This document shows, in pieces, positions 21,236 to 32,552 of a DNA stretch of 64,000 bases. The stretch's first letter is position 1. Every line of letters begins with the position of its first letter. Source of the DNA: Gonocerus acuteangulatus (Eukaryota > Arthropoda > Insecta > Hemiptera > Coreidae). Below the pieces are notes generated by a model. The model was given only the letters and a program-made list of their open reading frames with translations. It made no database searches and was not told the DNA's origin. The translations under genes and the position numbers were made by a program. The DNA is taken from contig OX328132.1 in assembly GCA_946811695.1 (NCBI GenBank), positions 55,032,909 to 55,096,908 of the forward strand. The letters run 5' to 3'.

Positions 21236-21956
21236 TGAATTTTCTTTAGGTTAAGGCAGTAAGTTTTCTTAATTATACGCTGTGTTGTATTATTATAAAT
21301 TATAACAGATATTGTATATTTTATTTAGCTAGTTTCGTTGAAATAATGATAATATACTTCAGGCGAGGGCACATTTATGTCTAATATGAACTTTTTGCGA
21401 TTTTGCTTTTTCCCCTCTCAATAGACGGATTTTTATTTTTTTTACATAACTCTTATAACATTCGATATATGTATCACATTAGACATGGGCAATACATAGG
21501 AATTTGCAAGGAAACCATCACTTACCACGATTTCCCAACCATTTTCAGATATTTAAGAAAATCCCAAAACTACTCTTGTCTGTAAATAAAATATTTCTTC
21601 TAATACTTCTTTAACACAAAATGTTACTAACATTTACGTATTTTACTTTAAGTCTATATCAGACGACTGGAAAACGATTCAACAGAATCCATCGTTTTTG
21701 AATACCCAAACCGATTACTAGTTTTGTTCCACTTTTTTTCGGAAACGGTTATTGATCTGGCTTTAACAATTGTTTCATTTATTGTCCTGTGTTAGAAACA
21801 CTATTATCTGCTGCAAGCCTATTGACGCTAAAACAGAACCATTTTTTCGCCCAAATAACCATACTTGACCTTTTAAATGAGACAATGATTTTCTGCACCA
21901 AATGTTATCAAATGCGTACCATTTTTGACTCTGCTAGAGAGTGACCCGACACATAT
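21233..21956. other. Non-coding stretch
   Basis: Contains a faint CAACAGAATCCATCG (21679) resembling the dispersed repeat R motif. No gene recognised. Confidence 0.4.
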
Positions 21957-22604
21957 ACATTCCCCGTCAAAAAAAAAATAAAAAAAAAAAAAAATCGCAA
22001 CACTTAGGTATACATTTCGAGATTTTTTTAGTTTAACAGACCAATCCATGTTTTATTTTGTTTCTTGCTTTAGGATAAGTCACATAAGGCAGCTCGTGTT
22101 TTTAAGTAACACAAAAATACAGGTATCCGTAGCCAAGAGGAGCCTGTGAGAAGTCTAGACTTTAATACAATTGAACATGGGTGGAATAAACTTAAAAAGA
22201 AGGTTAGGTGACAGGATTCACCTCCTACTTCTCTTCAAATGCTATAGAAGGTTGTTTTTGAGGAGTGGGGAACATCCCACAAGATTTTATTAAAAATCTA
22301 TTAATGAGTATGCCAAAAAGGATGGAAACAGTTATTAAAGCCAGAGGAGGCACTAGTTCTTAATAAGTTCCACTAAAGATAATAAAATTTAAATGTTTAA
22401 TAAAAATGGAAGATATAAAATTCTTATGTTATTTTTTTTAAATAATTGTTTTTTCTCCATTTAAAACATGTTAAATTTTAATATTCTGTTCAATAAAGTT
22501 GTTTGATTTAAATTTATTAGTCTTATTGTAAATTTAAACCTGCTGTCTCCTAAAAAAAAAAAAAAAATCTAGATGTAGCGATTTTTTGATCGGGAGTTTA
22601 TATA
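21957..22604 (+). mobile_element. Tc1/mariner-type element, internally deleted
   Basis: The ends are inverted: left TCCCCGTCAAAAA...ATCGCAACACT and right AGATGTAGCGATTTTTTGAT followed by CGGGAGT. Between them only the C-terminal part of a Tc1-type transposase is left. The total is about 0.65 kb against the usual 1.3-1.7 kb. TA sits just outside both ends (TATACA on the left, TATATA on the right), as expected for the TA target. Confidence 0.75.
22125..22368 (+). pseudogene. Tc1-type transposase C-terminal fragment
   Basis: In shifting frames the DNA reads SLDFNTIEHGWNKLKKKVR (the usual SPDLNPIEHxWxxLKxxV motif with the catalytic-end Asp/Asn context), then PPTSLQMLY. In another frame it reads EEWGTSHKILLKIY-like and SMPKRMETVIKARGGTSS, the usual end of Tc1 transposases. 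At least two frame changes are needed, so the protein is inactive. The two upstream catalytic aspartates are absent because the 5' two thirds are deleted. Its place just inside the right terminal repeat agrees with this reading. Confidence 0.75.
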
Positions 22605-23604
22605 GCAACCGTTATTCTCGTGATCTGAGGATTCTGACACTTTATGTCACAGAGCCATAAACGACTGTCCTCTGTATAATGGGAGGGTGGAAAAGCGCCA
22701 AAATCGTATTATTTTTTTTTTATTTATACTTTCGAGTGAGTATAAAGCGAATTAATGAGTTACTTTAGCTGTATTTTATGAGAATGTGCAAATCATTTAA
22801 CTCTTTATATGTATAATGCACCGGGACGAAGTTAATATATAAAGATTTTAAAATGTTTTAACTAGGAACTGCTTTAATTATTTTATGAGGGAAGTTACAT
22901 GATATACCCACGTTTCTCAAAAAATATCAAAACAATTGAAAACATTTTGACTGATAGGTTTGAAAGGTCTGAGGTAAATCCTAAATATACTTCCTTACTG
23001 TGTAGCGATTACGACGATAGACCTTCAGTCAGCCGTGTGGCCGTTGGTCAATGGAAGGAGGAGTATTGACGTAACAAGTGGTTAATGGGGGAATAATAGG
23101 CAATCACAATTAGTAACCACTATCAGCCATGATCAATAAGTAATCAAGCGAGCTTTTGTGTTCTGCTCGAGTTGCTTGTCAGCTATTGACTCCCACAACA
23201 GGACCTGTAATCAATTACTAATCTGAGAGGCTCTTTAACAACAAGGCAAAGAAGACTGCCCGTAGAAATCTTAACAATTTTTTTGTTAGCAGATTCATTT
23301 GGCGTTTGACCGTTTACAGATCCAACCCAGTTCCAATTCAAATTTTAAGATTTTTTTAATATTATTAGCTTTCTTATTTTTATATTGAAATATTTCAATG
23401 ACCATATTTTAAAAAATGGTAAATTGTATGCTATCTCAATAGAGAACGCCGACTTTGTCACGAGGATGACAAAGTCACATATCATGTTTTTCATTTATTT
23501 AAATTTTAACGTCCACTTTTACGTTACGCAGATTTTGGGGAAGAGTTATTTACTGGATAGGGTATCCACACTTCTCAGTCCTGGATAGGGCTAATTATTT
23601 TTCT
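22605..23604. other. Non-coding stretch
   Basis: No element recognised. 23040-23260 is rich in homeodomain-type cores (TTAATGG, CAATTAG, TAATCA, CAATTAC) and is less repetitive than its surroundings. The forward frame 23385-23588 has no domain. Confidence 0.35.
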
Positions 23605-23650
23605 GTTTTATTTTTACGACGCATCGACATCTCTGCCATTAGCGTCGCAA
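23605..23650 (-). mobile_element. SINE-A 3' tail fragment
   Basis: Minus-strand reading GCGACGCTAATGGCAGAGAT then GTCGATGCGTCGTAAAAA. The stem is CGACGC/GCGTCG where other copies have CGGCGC/GCGCCG: both arms changed and pairing was kept. Confidence 0.65.
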
Positions 23651-24731
23651 TATATGTCATGTTTTATGAAAAATTACAGCTATTCAAAATTATTTTACGA
23701 TTTCAAGTTCTAAGGAAGAATGAAAAATGAAAATGAAAGAACAGTAGATAATACGTTAAATGGTAGAAACCAGAAAAATGTTGGTATGTACTTCTCTTAT
23801 GGCCAAACACGCCATTGTTCCCAAATGGGAACATCGTTGTTTCACGGCAGATAAAAATTAAAAAAAAAAAATAACTCAAACTTTATATTTCTTCTGGTTG
23901 ATTGAAAATTGCCTAATGGCCGAGACGTTATGTTTAAGAAGACGAAATCAGGGATCGAAACCGTTATTTTTTTTATCGAAAAGTTAAAATTTAACTTTAA
24001 TTTTAAAAAACTATTATTTTATAAGTTCAAAAATAACTATACTAACTAAAACCATTAATTTAAAAAAATTTAGAGTAGAAATTATTTAGGAACTCTTAAA
24101 ATAAAGTACATGAAAATGAGTATTAATGTAATTCTTTCATTTTTTTTTTAATGTGAAGTAAAAGTTTTCAGTATTTTAATAAGAAATTTAAAGGTTTCGT
24201 TTGTTTAAAATAAATTATTATAGATATAAACTAACTTCCACAAACATAATGGATATATTACTATTGCCTTTTTTATTTATTTATTTTAAGAGCTTCGCAA
24301 CGAAAGTGACTTACTCTTGGAAATTTATTTAATTCTCCAAAATAAGTATTATGTTTTTTGTTGATAAATTTATTTTTTATAAGTTTGTTTACTGAAATAT
24401 ATTTGTCGATACAAAACAAAAAATAAACATTAGTAGCTTTAATTTATTCTATTAAGAATTTTTGTCACAATTACTTTAAAATGTTTATTTTGATGTTGAA
24501 AAATAAAATTTAAAAAAAAAACTTATTTACAAAAGGTTGAAACCCGAAATCTTATATTCGAACTTTTGCTTTTTAAAAATGGAAATAAAAGTGAAAGTTT
24601 AAAAATACTTTTTTTAAAATAAAAGTTAACAATTATTTTCGATCTCCGGATGAAATAAACACATTTGTGGATTGAGGTGATGATAAGGGGTTTTTAAAAC
24701 TCACATTTTGATACATACCGAAATTCGTTGC
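23651..24731. other. Very AT-rich non-coding stretch
   Basis: AT-rich with many A and T runs (23990-24520). A short palindrome TTCCCAAATGGGAAC at 23817 and a possible Penelope-like fragment (GGCCGAGACGTTATG, about 23918) are the only structures seen. Confidence 0.4.
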
Positions 24732-25056
24732 TTAACACTTTCGCTGCGGGTGTAACTACGGAACGACACTAACGATCCTACCCGCTTACGAGTGTCCCTT
24801 CTGAAGGACACTCCTCCATTACTTTTCCCTTTAGATTCAAAATGGAGGGGCTCAACTTTTACAGCTTCAGGTAAAGCCGGTTGTCTTCAGTATTGTTTGG
24901 GCTTTCCAACTGTGTTTTCCGTTTTCAAATCGGCCGACAGGAAGATTTTTTATGAATTTTTTATTTAAAAAAAATGTTCACATGAAAAATTCAAACAAAA
25001 AATGCACCCGATACTGAGGTATTCCCAAACAATGACAGCCGCAGCGAGAGTGTTAA
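24732..25056. mobile_element. piggyBac-type MITE with TTAA ends
   Basis: Begins TTAACACTTTCGCTGCGG and ends CCGCAGCGAGAGTGTTAA, an almost perfect inverted pair with TTAA at both outer edges (24732-24735 and 25053-25056). TTAA target duplication and short TIRs are diagnostic of piggyBac. Length 325 bp; no coding frame. An internal palindrome (AGTGTCC..GGACACT, near 24793) is present. Confidence 0.85.
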
Positions 25057-25660
25057 AGCCTAAAAGAGAACAAAATGGAATGCCGAAATAACTTGTTTGA
25101 TCAGCGTTTCAGAAGAAGAGGTTCTGCCCAATAAGTGTGGAGCAGATTCATCCTGTTCGAGAAGTACTTTGATTCCCATTTGCTGTTTGAGAAACTACTT
25201 CCTGTTGTCTATGTTGTTCTAAGCCATGCTAAGGGTGTCGAAGGGATCCTGATCGAGGAAAGTTCTTGATTACCCTTAGGGTCTGGAGAGGAGGTTGGGG
25301 TGGCTACTGACCCCGACACTACTGACCTACTGGGGTCCCCCAGCTCCTTCTATAGTCCTTCCGTACACATTATATTCTATATGAGCAGCTTCCTTGTCAC
25401 GGATTGGGTTGCGTAATTTTGTAGTAATAATTAGTTTATTTTGTTTTAAGTTTATGTCTCTTAATTGGGAGATATTTGTTCGTTTGCGAGATTCTACTTG
25501 AACCCGAATATAAAAAAGTCTGACTCTTAGCTTGTTTTGCAAAAGTAATTCGCCTGGAAGAGCAGAAGGCTTGAAATCGAAACATGTAATATTTTGCCAA
25601 ATTGTTAAACATCTAACCCAATAACATCTTGATGAAGAGTGAGATTATATACTAACCATT
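25057..25660. other. Non-coding stretch with possible Penelope-like fragment
   Basis: AGAAGGCTTGAAATCGAAAC then ATGTAAT at 25564-25590 resembles the CGAAAC(A)T terminus of Penelope-like elements. The minus-strand open frame 25327-25542 is basic, with no recognised domain. No gene called. Confidence 0.35.
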
Positions 25661-26019
25661 ATACAGGGTTTATCGCAAGTTAATCACAATCCTTCAGAGG
25701 GTGAAAGTAGACAAAAAATGTAGTTCAACACTACCAACCACACATTTCTATCACACTCCTTTCCAGATATATGCCCTTCTAAAGGTTCTTTAGAAAACCG
25801 TGTTTTTTTGTAGAACAAGCCAATTTCCTCTGCTCGTGCAATTTTTTTTTTCAACAATTCATTACAATCTTGAATTTAGCACTAAATGTGCTTCAAGAGT
25901 AATGCACATTCAATGTTCAAAATTACCTCATTTAGACCGTAATATTAATCCCAAAAGTAAAACTAGTCCTCGACTTCACCTTAACTGAACACACAACATC
26001 AAACAGAAACAAAATCATT
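25661..26019. other. Non-coding stretch with possible transposon end
   Basis: TATACAGGGTTTATCGCAAG at 25671 resembles the ACAGGGTGT termini of some mariner-type elements (compare the right end at 31515), but no partner end was found. A weak 62-codon forward frame at 25800 has no domain. Confidence 0.3.
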
Positions 26020-26930
26020 TATCAAACTATTTTCTTTGGAACATATTCAAAAATATACAGAATATACCAAAACTTATACTGATGCTTCTAAAATTGATTC
26101 TCGAATAGGATGTGCGATTTTAAGAGAGAACTCCTCCAAGAAGTATAACATGCATGAAGCTAATAGTATATTCACGGGAGAATCTTTTGCGATTTGGCAG
26201 GTCATGGAAGACATCAGGTTCCAAGAAAATAAGAAGCACCTGATCGTAACGGACTCACTCAGCGTGATGAGGGCACTTACCGACACTAAAGAAGAGCCAT
26301 CCTATTATTGCAGACATTTGGAAGAATCTAGCAACACAACATAAAGAAATAGCTCTTTTATGGGTTCCTTCGCATATGGGGATTGAACTCAATGAGAGAG
26401 CCGATGAAGAAGCAAACGTTGCTAGAAAATCACAAAATACTAACATAAAAATAGAAAAAGTATGCGGACTGGATTTGAAAAAAAAATATAAAAAAAACTT
26501 TTGTGGGAAAAAGAATGGTAGAAAACAGGAACCGAACTAAAAAATATAAAAGAAAACGTAAGAGTAAGAGTTTGGAAAACCTTTGAAAGATTCAACAGAA
26601 GGGAGGAAGTGGTTTTGGCAAGAATAAGAATTGGCCATACCAAAATAACACACTCTTACCACCTAAAAAGACTTTTCCCTCCCATCTGTAAATTCTGCCA
26701 TGATGAATGAACATTTCCTTACACAATGCACGGAACACAAGAAAATAACATTTCAGGCAGTATGGCAGAAATCCTAATGGATGAAGAAAATGCTGTACAA
26801 AAAGTACTAAAATTTATTAAAGACATCGGCCTATATGAAGAATTATAATACTAAAGAACTGCCAATGACTCACTTGGGTAGAGGCAGTATATACAAAATA
26901 AAAAATAAAATAAAATCCCAGAAGTAGAAA
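26020..26930 (+). mobile_element. LINE 3' fragment of the RNase H-bearing type
   Basis: Carries an RNase H domain (26036-26430), a C-terminal region and a 3' tail rich in AAATAAAA ending near 26920. RNase H downstream of reverse transcriptase is found in I-type and related arthropod LINEs. Reverse transcriptase itself is missing, so the copy is 5'-truncated near 26000. Confidence 0.7.
26036..26850 (+). pseudogene. RNase H domain and C-terminus of a LINE polyprotein (frameshifted)
   Basis: The first frame (26036-26344) gives YTDASK with the first catalytic Asp, IGCAIL, then ANSIFTGESFAIWQ with the catalytic Glu, and VTDSLSVMRAL with the second Asp. After a frame change near 26310 the reading WVPSHMGIELNERADEEAN follows (catalytic His region and last Asp). 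Further down come VLARIRIGHTKITHSYHL and PPICKFCHDE, the usual C-terminal motif, the latter broken by a stop. All RNase H catalytic positions are visible, but at least two frameshifts and a stop kill it. The minus-strand frames across 26074-26643 are shadows. Confidence 0.8.
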
Positions 26931-28254
26931 TGAATAAAAGCTTCTGGTTACTGACAATATTTCGAAAATCACTACTCTTCTAAAATAAATCCTGCAAACT
27001 GCCGAATCTCACAAAAGTTGCAAAATTTCCAACGGTATACTCACAACTAAGATTATCTCTCAATTTCATAATGTAATTGGAATTCTAGTGTGAAAAAAAC
27101 ATCAAATAAATAAAGGTAATAGCATGTTTATTTTCGTGATATTATCAGAAATGAATAAAACTTGTTCATGATGAAATCAATATTTAATGATGATGGTAAA
27201 TTCTACGTAAAAGTTGAATAAAAAAAACCGAAAAAATACATCGAATATGATAAACGTTCTTACAACTGGCCTCCTTGCAGAATATATATGTATTCTTATA
27301 AAGTTCATCTGATAAGGCAGGAATGCATGTATGTTGACATTTTCTTATATCCTTCGGTATTTCCCCAGTATTGAACAAGGTATATGTGAAAGAAAGTTAG
27401 ATTGATTAATTGAATAGGCCGAAAGAAGAAGAAAACTTGACTTTATAAGTGTAAGAAAAAGAGCCTCGTGTGAAGAGGGTGGATAATAAAGAGAGGGAAG
27501 GGTTGGAGGATAGGGGTGAAAGCTTCTATAGGATCATGAATAGGGGGGGGGGGTGAGGATGAAACCTACCCCCCCCCCTACCGACATATTCGAAACATGT
27601 AAAGGGCAAGAAGGGTCTTTAAGTCTATTGATTGGACCTGGAAACCCCTAGCCATCCTCCTGTTGAGGGTTGTTTTGTATCTGATACTCCCGGTAACTTT
27701 ATGCTCCCGAGATGGCTATCCAAACCTCTTCACTTCGTGTTCCTACCAACAAGCCCTTCAATCTGAACCCCTCCTCCTACACCCTTACCGACCTTTTCCT
27801 TCTATACTAAAAGCAGAAACATATTTTATTTATACTTATCACTTCCTCAAAACAAATTCTAACGTTAGAAAGCTATTAAACTTTATAGACAAAACGGAAC
27901 TTAATAATAAAATCTAAAGCATACAATTGAATAGATAGCGAATGGTGAGTGTGTCTAATGTCTGTGAGTAAGGTTGAATGGAACTGGGTTTGTGTATGTG
28001 CGTAGGTGTGTCCATGTGTGTCTGTATGTCTGTACGTGTATATTTGTTTGTGAGTGCAGGTACGCGCGCTTTTGTGTATGTTTGTATCTATATTTGCCAG
28101 TGAAAATTACATTGCAAGTAATCTCAGTAAGCAAAATAAACCAGAATCAATAATAAATAATTAAATAAAATTTAAAAACTGATCTAACCATTTAATAAAT
28201 TCAAAAGTAATAAGAAAATATTTCACCACAAAATATAATAAAAATTTCACTCGA
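26931..28254. other. Non-coding stretch
   Basis: Contains a G run at about 27546-27555 facing a C run at 27570-27579 that could form a GC hairpin, and a TG-rich stretch 27950-28080. Forward frame 27663-27917 has no domain. No gene called. Confidence 0.4.
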
Positions 28255-28300
28255 TGGCGTCAATGACCATAAGGTTGACACGCCTTAAAAAAAAAATAAA
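28255..28300 (+). mobile_element. SINE-A 3' tail fragment
   Basis: TGGCGTCAATGACCATAAGG then TTGACACGCCTTAAAAAAAA. The stem is GGCGT/ACGCC where others have GGCGC/GCGCC, a paired change. No head retained. Confidence 0.55.
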
Positions 28301-28857
28301 GAAAGAAAAATAAACAAATTCTATATTAAACAACTTCCGGGCCGAAAAATGTTTCTTCTCAAAATCGTAAAATTAGACTGGGGTTTCAGCTGGTTGGGTT
28401 GAGGGTTAGTGCAATCACCTAAGTGTCATCATTGCTCAATTATTTATAATATATTTACATATAGACCAGGGTGTATCTGTAAAAAGGTCTGGTGGCAGTT
28501 AGTACTTAAAAAATTGTTCGCCACATAAACGCTTTTAGATATAATTTTTGATTTGTTAAGGAAGCATTTAAGCCCATAAAAAATGGTAACATAATTCACA
28601 ACATAGTATCCCGTAATATTTAAGTCTTTTTCTTTTTTTACCTTCTGCCTGGAATATATTTCTTTAAGGAAATTGGATATGAGATTTTAATAATATAGTT
28701 TTTATCAAGCTCACATAATGACCAATTAATGAATTCATTAATTTGACATTGAAAGTAAATAAATGTTCATTATTACTGGTCTTATTTTTAGAATATTATT
28801 TTTAATAGCTTAAAATGTTATATAGCTCGTTTCGCAAGTTTTACATTTTTTTTATTA
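28301..28857. other. Non-coding stretch
   Basis: AT-rich; a short hairpin AGACCAGGGTG...AGGTCTGGTGG near 28464. Nothing else recognised. Confidence 0.35.
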
Positions 28858-28895
28858 TTTTGTTTACGGCCCATCTACTTTTATGGCATCTGGAA
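28858..28895 (-). mobile_element. SINE-A tail, very short fragment
   Basis: Minus reading AGTAGATGGGCCGTAAAC matches the last 17 bases of the SINE-A tail with one change. Short, so uncertain. Confidence 0.35.
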
Positions 28896-29847
28896 GGGTT
28901 GAGCTGTTAAAACGCTTTCACCGTTTCACCACCGACACCGTCACCGTCGATCACAAAAAAAAAAAAAAAAATCGGCGACGTCTGAATAAATATTATCGAG
29001 AGTTGGAAGATTGTTTTCTACTAAAGCCTTGATGGCGGAAGAGTGCGTAGGTGGCTGGGAAATAACAAAGAATTTCTCGAAGAGTGGGTTAGCGAAGAAT
29101 AGTGAATTGCTTCCTTTCTTTCTCCAGAATGGTGGGCAAGGGCCGTGAAATTCAATGGACTGTCTATGTCGGTAACAAGTTGAAGGGGCCAAACCCTCGC
29201 CCTAAAGGAAGGATCTAGGGGCCCCATATGTCTAGGCAAATATACACATTCTCCCCATGCCCTCACATAAACAGCTTAATCTTATTGAGTACTCTCTTCA
29301 ATATACTCCATTTCCAAGCCCAAAAGCTTTTGCAACCCGGCTTTGGCAGGGTCACAATTGAAGAGGTCAAGTACGGTATGAGATAATTATTACGATTTGA
29401 GTAATGTTTATTGAATATGGTGTTATTACCAACAAAGTTACTGGCAACAAAGTAATAATACCATTTTGGGTCGGAGTTTGTTGTTGGTTAAGGGACAGTT
29501 TAATGATTGGGCAAAATAGAATACAATTGTGACCACACTGAGGTCAGGATGTAACATTGAAGGAAGTATGAATTAATGACACAACGGATGAAATATTCTT
29601 TTATTTTGTGAACAAATGTTTACAATTAGTCATCAAGAACAATTTTGGAAATTAACTAATTATGTAATGAAATAAGATAAATAAATAATTTAAATACCTA
29701 ATAATCAACAACTAATGTTGACGAAGCCCGTCCTTTTAAGGAGTAAAACTAGGTAGGGAAGCAGAAGTCACTATGATTTCTTCTTCAGTACTCCAGGCGT
29801 GGCGATCTGTTTCAAATCTCCACCACAGCGGTCCGGCCTTTTCATTT
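28896..29847. other. Non-coding stretch
   Basis: A 17-base A run near 28956. Overlapping minus-strand frames (28941-29266) show no domain. A small inverted pair GGTGTTATTAC/GTAATAATACC at about 29417-29464. Confidence 0.35.
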
Positions 29848-30255
29848 AGGGTAAATGACCCGATCGTTGACACTGCTCCTTAAGTTGACACTTCAAATTT
29901 AAACTTGAAAAATAACAATTAGATTCAAGAGAATACAAAAAGTTTGCATCCAAATGAAAGAACAGTTTTTGAAGAATAATGTTGACTAACCAGATCAACT
30001 ATGCAACTCCGTTAATAACATCTGCCGCCATTTTAGTATGAAAAATCCTTGAGTCAACTCCTGCTGCTCTCTTCACTTAGTGAATTTGATAAGAGATTAA
30101 GAATATTTCTTAAGATTTTTTTTTGTAATGCGTGCATTAAATTGTATTTTTGTGATCTCTATGAAACCTATGATACTTAAATAAGGGTCTGTAAAAGGTT
30201 CGAAGTAAAACAAAAAAATCTTGAGATTATGGTAGTGTCAACATTGGGAATCAAA
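29848..30255. mobile_element. Possible small TIR element
   Basis: AGGGTAAATGACCCGATCG then TTGACACT on the left, and GTGTCAACATTGGG on the right, form a short inverted pair around a 0.4-kb AT-rich core without coding content. The right end looks cut short. Superfamily unknown. Confidence 0.35.
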
Positions 30256-30276
30256 TAAACAACCAGGGCTCCTCTG

Positions 30277-31515
30277 TTTTAATCAAATATGTTTCGTGCG
30301 ATTCAAATTTCATTGTTTTAAATTAAAACGATTTTTTGGAAGCACTTACAGAGGTCGGTTATGAATGTGTGATACATGAATTTGAGGTATTTTTTCCTCA
30401 ACTTTCTGAAAAAAATATGGCCGATCCTCTAAAAGAAACATTTTTCCTAATAACTTTAATAAAATTGAAAATAAGGCATATTTTTAAGTATTTATTCTTT
30501 AGGGATTAACTAAGCTAAATCTGATCATTCATGTTATCTATCTAGTCCTTTGGATCCGATATTCCTTATTGGATTATGGTTCATTATTTTGTTTTTGTTC
30601 ATTGTTAGTGTAATATTCGCTTTCAACCATGAAATTCACAAGTTGTGAGATTTTGGATATGATTATTTTTTTCGGGGAGTATAGATGTAAAGCTCGGATG
30701 ACTGCTGGACTTAACGCGCAGTATTACCCAACCCGAGTTCATCCGTCTTACAAAACGATTTTTTTGCGTCTGGTGTCAAACACCCGACAAGGACATTTCT
30801 CTTTCACCAGAAGACATCGTAGAATAGACCAGGACACCATCTTGGACCTTGTTAGGAGAAATCCCCACATCAGTGATCGGGAGATTGCCAGAGAAACACG
30901 GATTTCAAGAAGAAATGTTCACCGGACACTTCAGCGCAGTAAGTACCACCCTATCCTTGCATGAAGACCTTTCAAATAGGGATATGGATGTGAGGGAGAT
31001 AACATGAATGGTCAGATTTAGCTTAGTTATTCCCTAAAGAATAAATACTTAAAAAATATGCCTTATTTTCAATTTTATTAAAGTTATTAGGAAAAATATT
31101 TTTTTTAGAGGATCGGCCATATTTTTTTCAGAAAGATGAGGAAAAAATACCTCAAATTCATGTATCACACATTCTTAACCGACCTCTGTATGTGGTTCCA
31201 AAAAATCGTTTCAATTTAAAACAATGAAATTTGAATCGCACGAAACATAATTGATTTTAAAGATATCGAAGTGCGGTTTGCAGCTAAGAGTTTCTTTTTT
31301 AATTCCCTTTAAAATGATGTGCATAATAATAGGGGTCATCTGCAAACCTCTACATTTCAGCTAGCGCGAGCGCACATGCGCGGTGAATATGTTAAATAAT
31401 TGACATATTTGGAAAGCTTAGATCAAGCCCTACAACTTTTTCCTCTGGCATTTTTTTCTCAGACCAACCGTTTGGCCGCAAAATTAGTTTGAGCCGTCTT
31501 ATTTGGGACACCCTG
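30277..31515 (+). mobile_element. Fold-back mariner-type element
   Basis: Arms of about 260 bases (30277-30543 and 30998-31261, a few mismatches) face each other across a 450-base loop holding an N-terminal transposase-like ORF. Beyond the right arm the sequence runs on to GGGACACCCTGTAT (about 31502-31515), the inverse of the ACAGGGTGTCCC terminus of many mariner-type elements. The right half therefore looks like the 5' end of the element (terminus plus 5' leader) duplicated in inverse orientation in place of its 3' half. The left outer end is missing. Confidence 0.65.
30629..30964 (+). pseudogene. N-terminal DNA-binding part of a mariner-type transposase (truncated)
   Basis: 111 residues starting with an ATG. 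Residues 1-65 (MKFTSCEILDMIIFFGEYRC .. YYPTRVHPSYKTIFLRLV) match the pattern of the N-terminal helical domain (DUF4817-type) common in insect element proteins. Residues 68-108 form a helix-turn-helix: RIDQDTILDLVRRNPHISDR then EIARETRISRRNVHRTLQ. Intact relatives continue with a DDE catalytic domain of the IS630/Tc1/mariner group; here the frame ends at HPILA and runs into the inverted 5' leader, so no catalytic domain exists. It might still make a DNA-binding fragment. The family call is from memory of the motif order. Confidence 0.7.
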
Positions 31516-31519
31516 TATA

Positions 31520-32295
31520 TAAGGATAAGGATTGGTATTTGTGTAAGGTTTTTCCTTTCATGTCTTCTGTATATAAATTAATATTAACTCTGTCCTTCTT
31601 GCTTTATATCCGTGACGAAGGCTTGAATTTCTAGCCTTATAAAACAGTTTTTTTTAATTAAAAAAATGTAGGTTCATTGTGATACAAAGACTAACTCCTG
31701 ACTAAATCTACATTCGCAACATGAGGTTTAGGATAGACGATTTAATGGAAAAACATTTTACATTAATATCTATTCCCATGTAACCAATTTAAGTTTTAAT
31801 TATGTATTAATGTATCTTTAGTCTGTTAGTATGTATCATTCGCCCAAGTCTATGTATAATTTATTGTTCATGTCTACTGTACATAACTCAGTCGTCCTTG
31901 GAATTCTAGCCAAAACTTTGGCAAAAATAAAACACATTTTCTTTTAAAAAATCTAGCATTATTATAATACCAAGAGTTAACCCTGACTTAATCTACCTTC
32001 GCAATCCCAGCAGTCAACGACCTCCTATCAACCTTGTGTAGCATTGCTTTTGAAGAAGATAGAAACACCTTCTTACCAAACCATGTTTAGTTTGGATTTT
32101 TGATCAACACGGAACTTTTGTTTTCCTTCCACTTTTTTCATGAGGATTTGCAGTGAATAATAAACTATTAACACTTAATTTTTGGCATTATTCATCTAAA
32201 CTGTCATTATTCTCTGATTTTTACCCATTGCGAATTGAAGAAATGCCCTTTGGGCTATGAATTCCAGGAGGAGGGTAAAGGATAACAGTGTCTTA
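31520..32295 (+). repeat. Three related element ends in tandem, possibly Penelope-like
   Basis: Hairpin-bearing blocks recur: AAGGCTTGAATTTCTAGCC then TTATAAAACAG (31618), CCTTGGAATTCTAGCCAAAA (31891), and GAATTGAAGAAATGCCCTTT then GGGCTATGAATTCC (32232). Between them TAACTCCTGACTAAATCTAC / ATTCGCAA (31691) and TAACCCTGACTTAATCTACC / TTCGCAA (31977) repeat. Diverged tandem copies of one 3' end are the simplest reading. Confidence 0.4.
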
Positions 32296-32552
32296 GTGCA
32301 AGCCGGAAATGGTTATAGTTATACTGGGCATAAAGTTTAATCGAACATAAAGTGCCGCGAACAGGAGACAGTAAAGGATTGGATCGATGGTCAGCTTCAA
32401 TTCCGGTCGAGCGTTAAGTTTACTGCGCGAGTAAGGCGTGATTAAAGGTGGTAAGCTCTCTCTCCGACTAGCTTACTCATTCCCAACCTCTACACCAACC
32501 TTTACTTCCTATTAGGCTCTCTTGCTTTTAGGGCCTGCTGGATTTATTACTA

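Noticed and set aside
29021..29266. Two overlapping minus-strand frames near 29 kb
   Set aside because: They overlap in different frames on the same strand and contain no domain; composition reflects a T/C-rich stretch.
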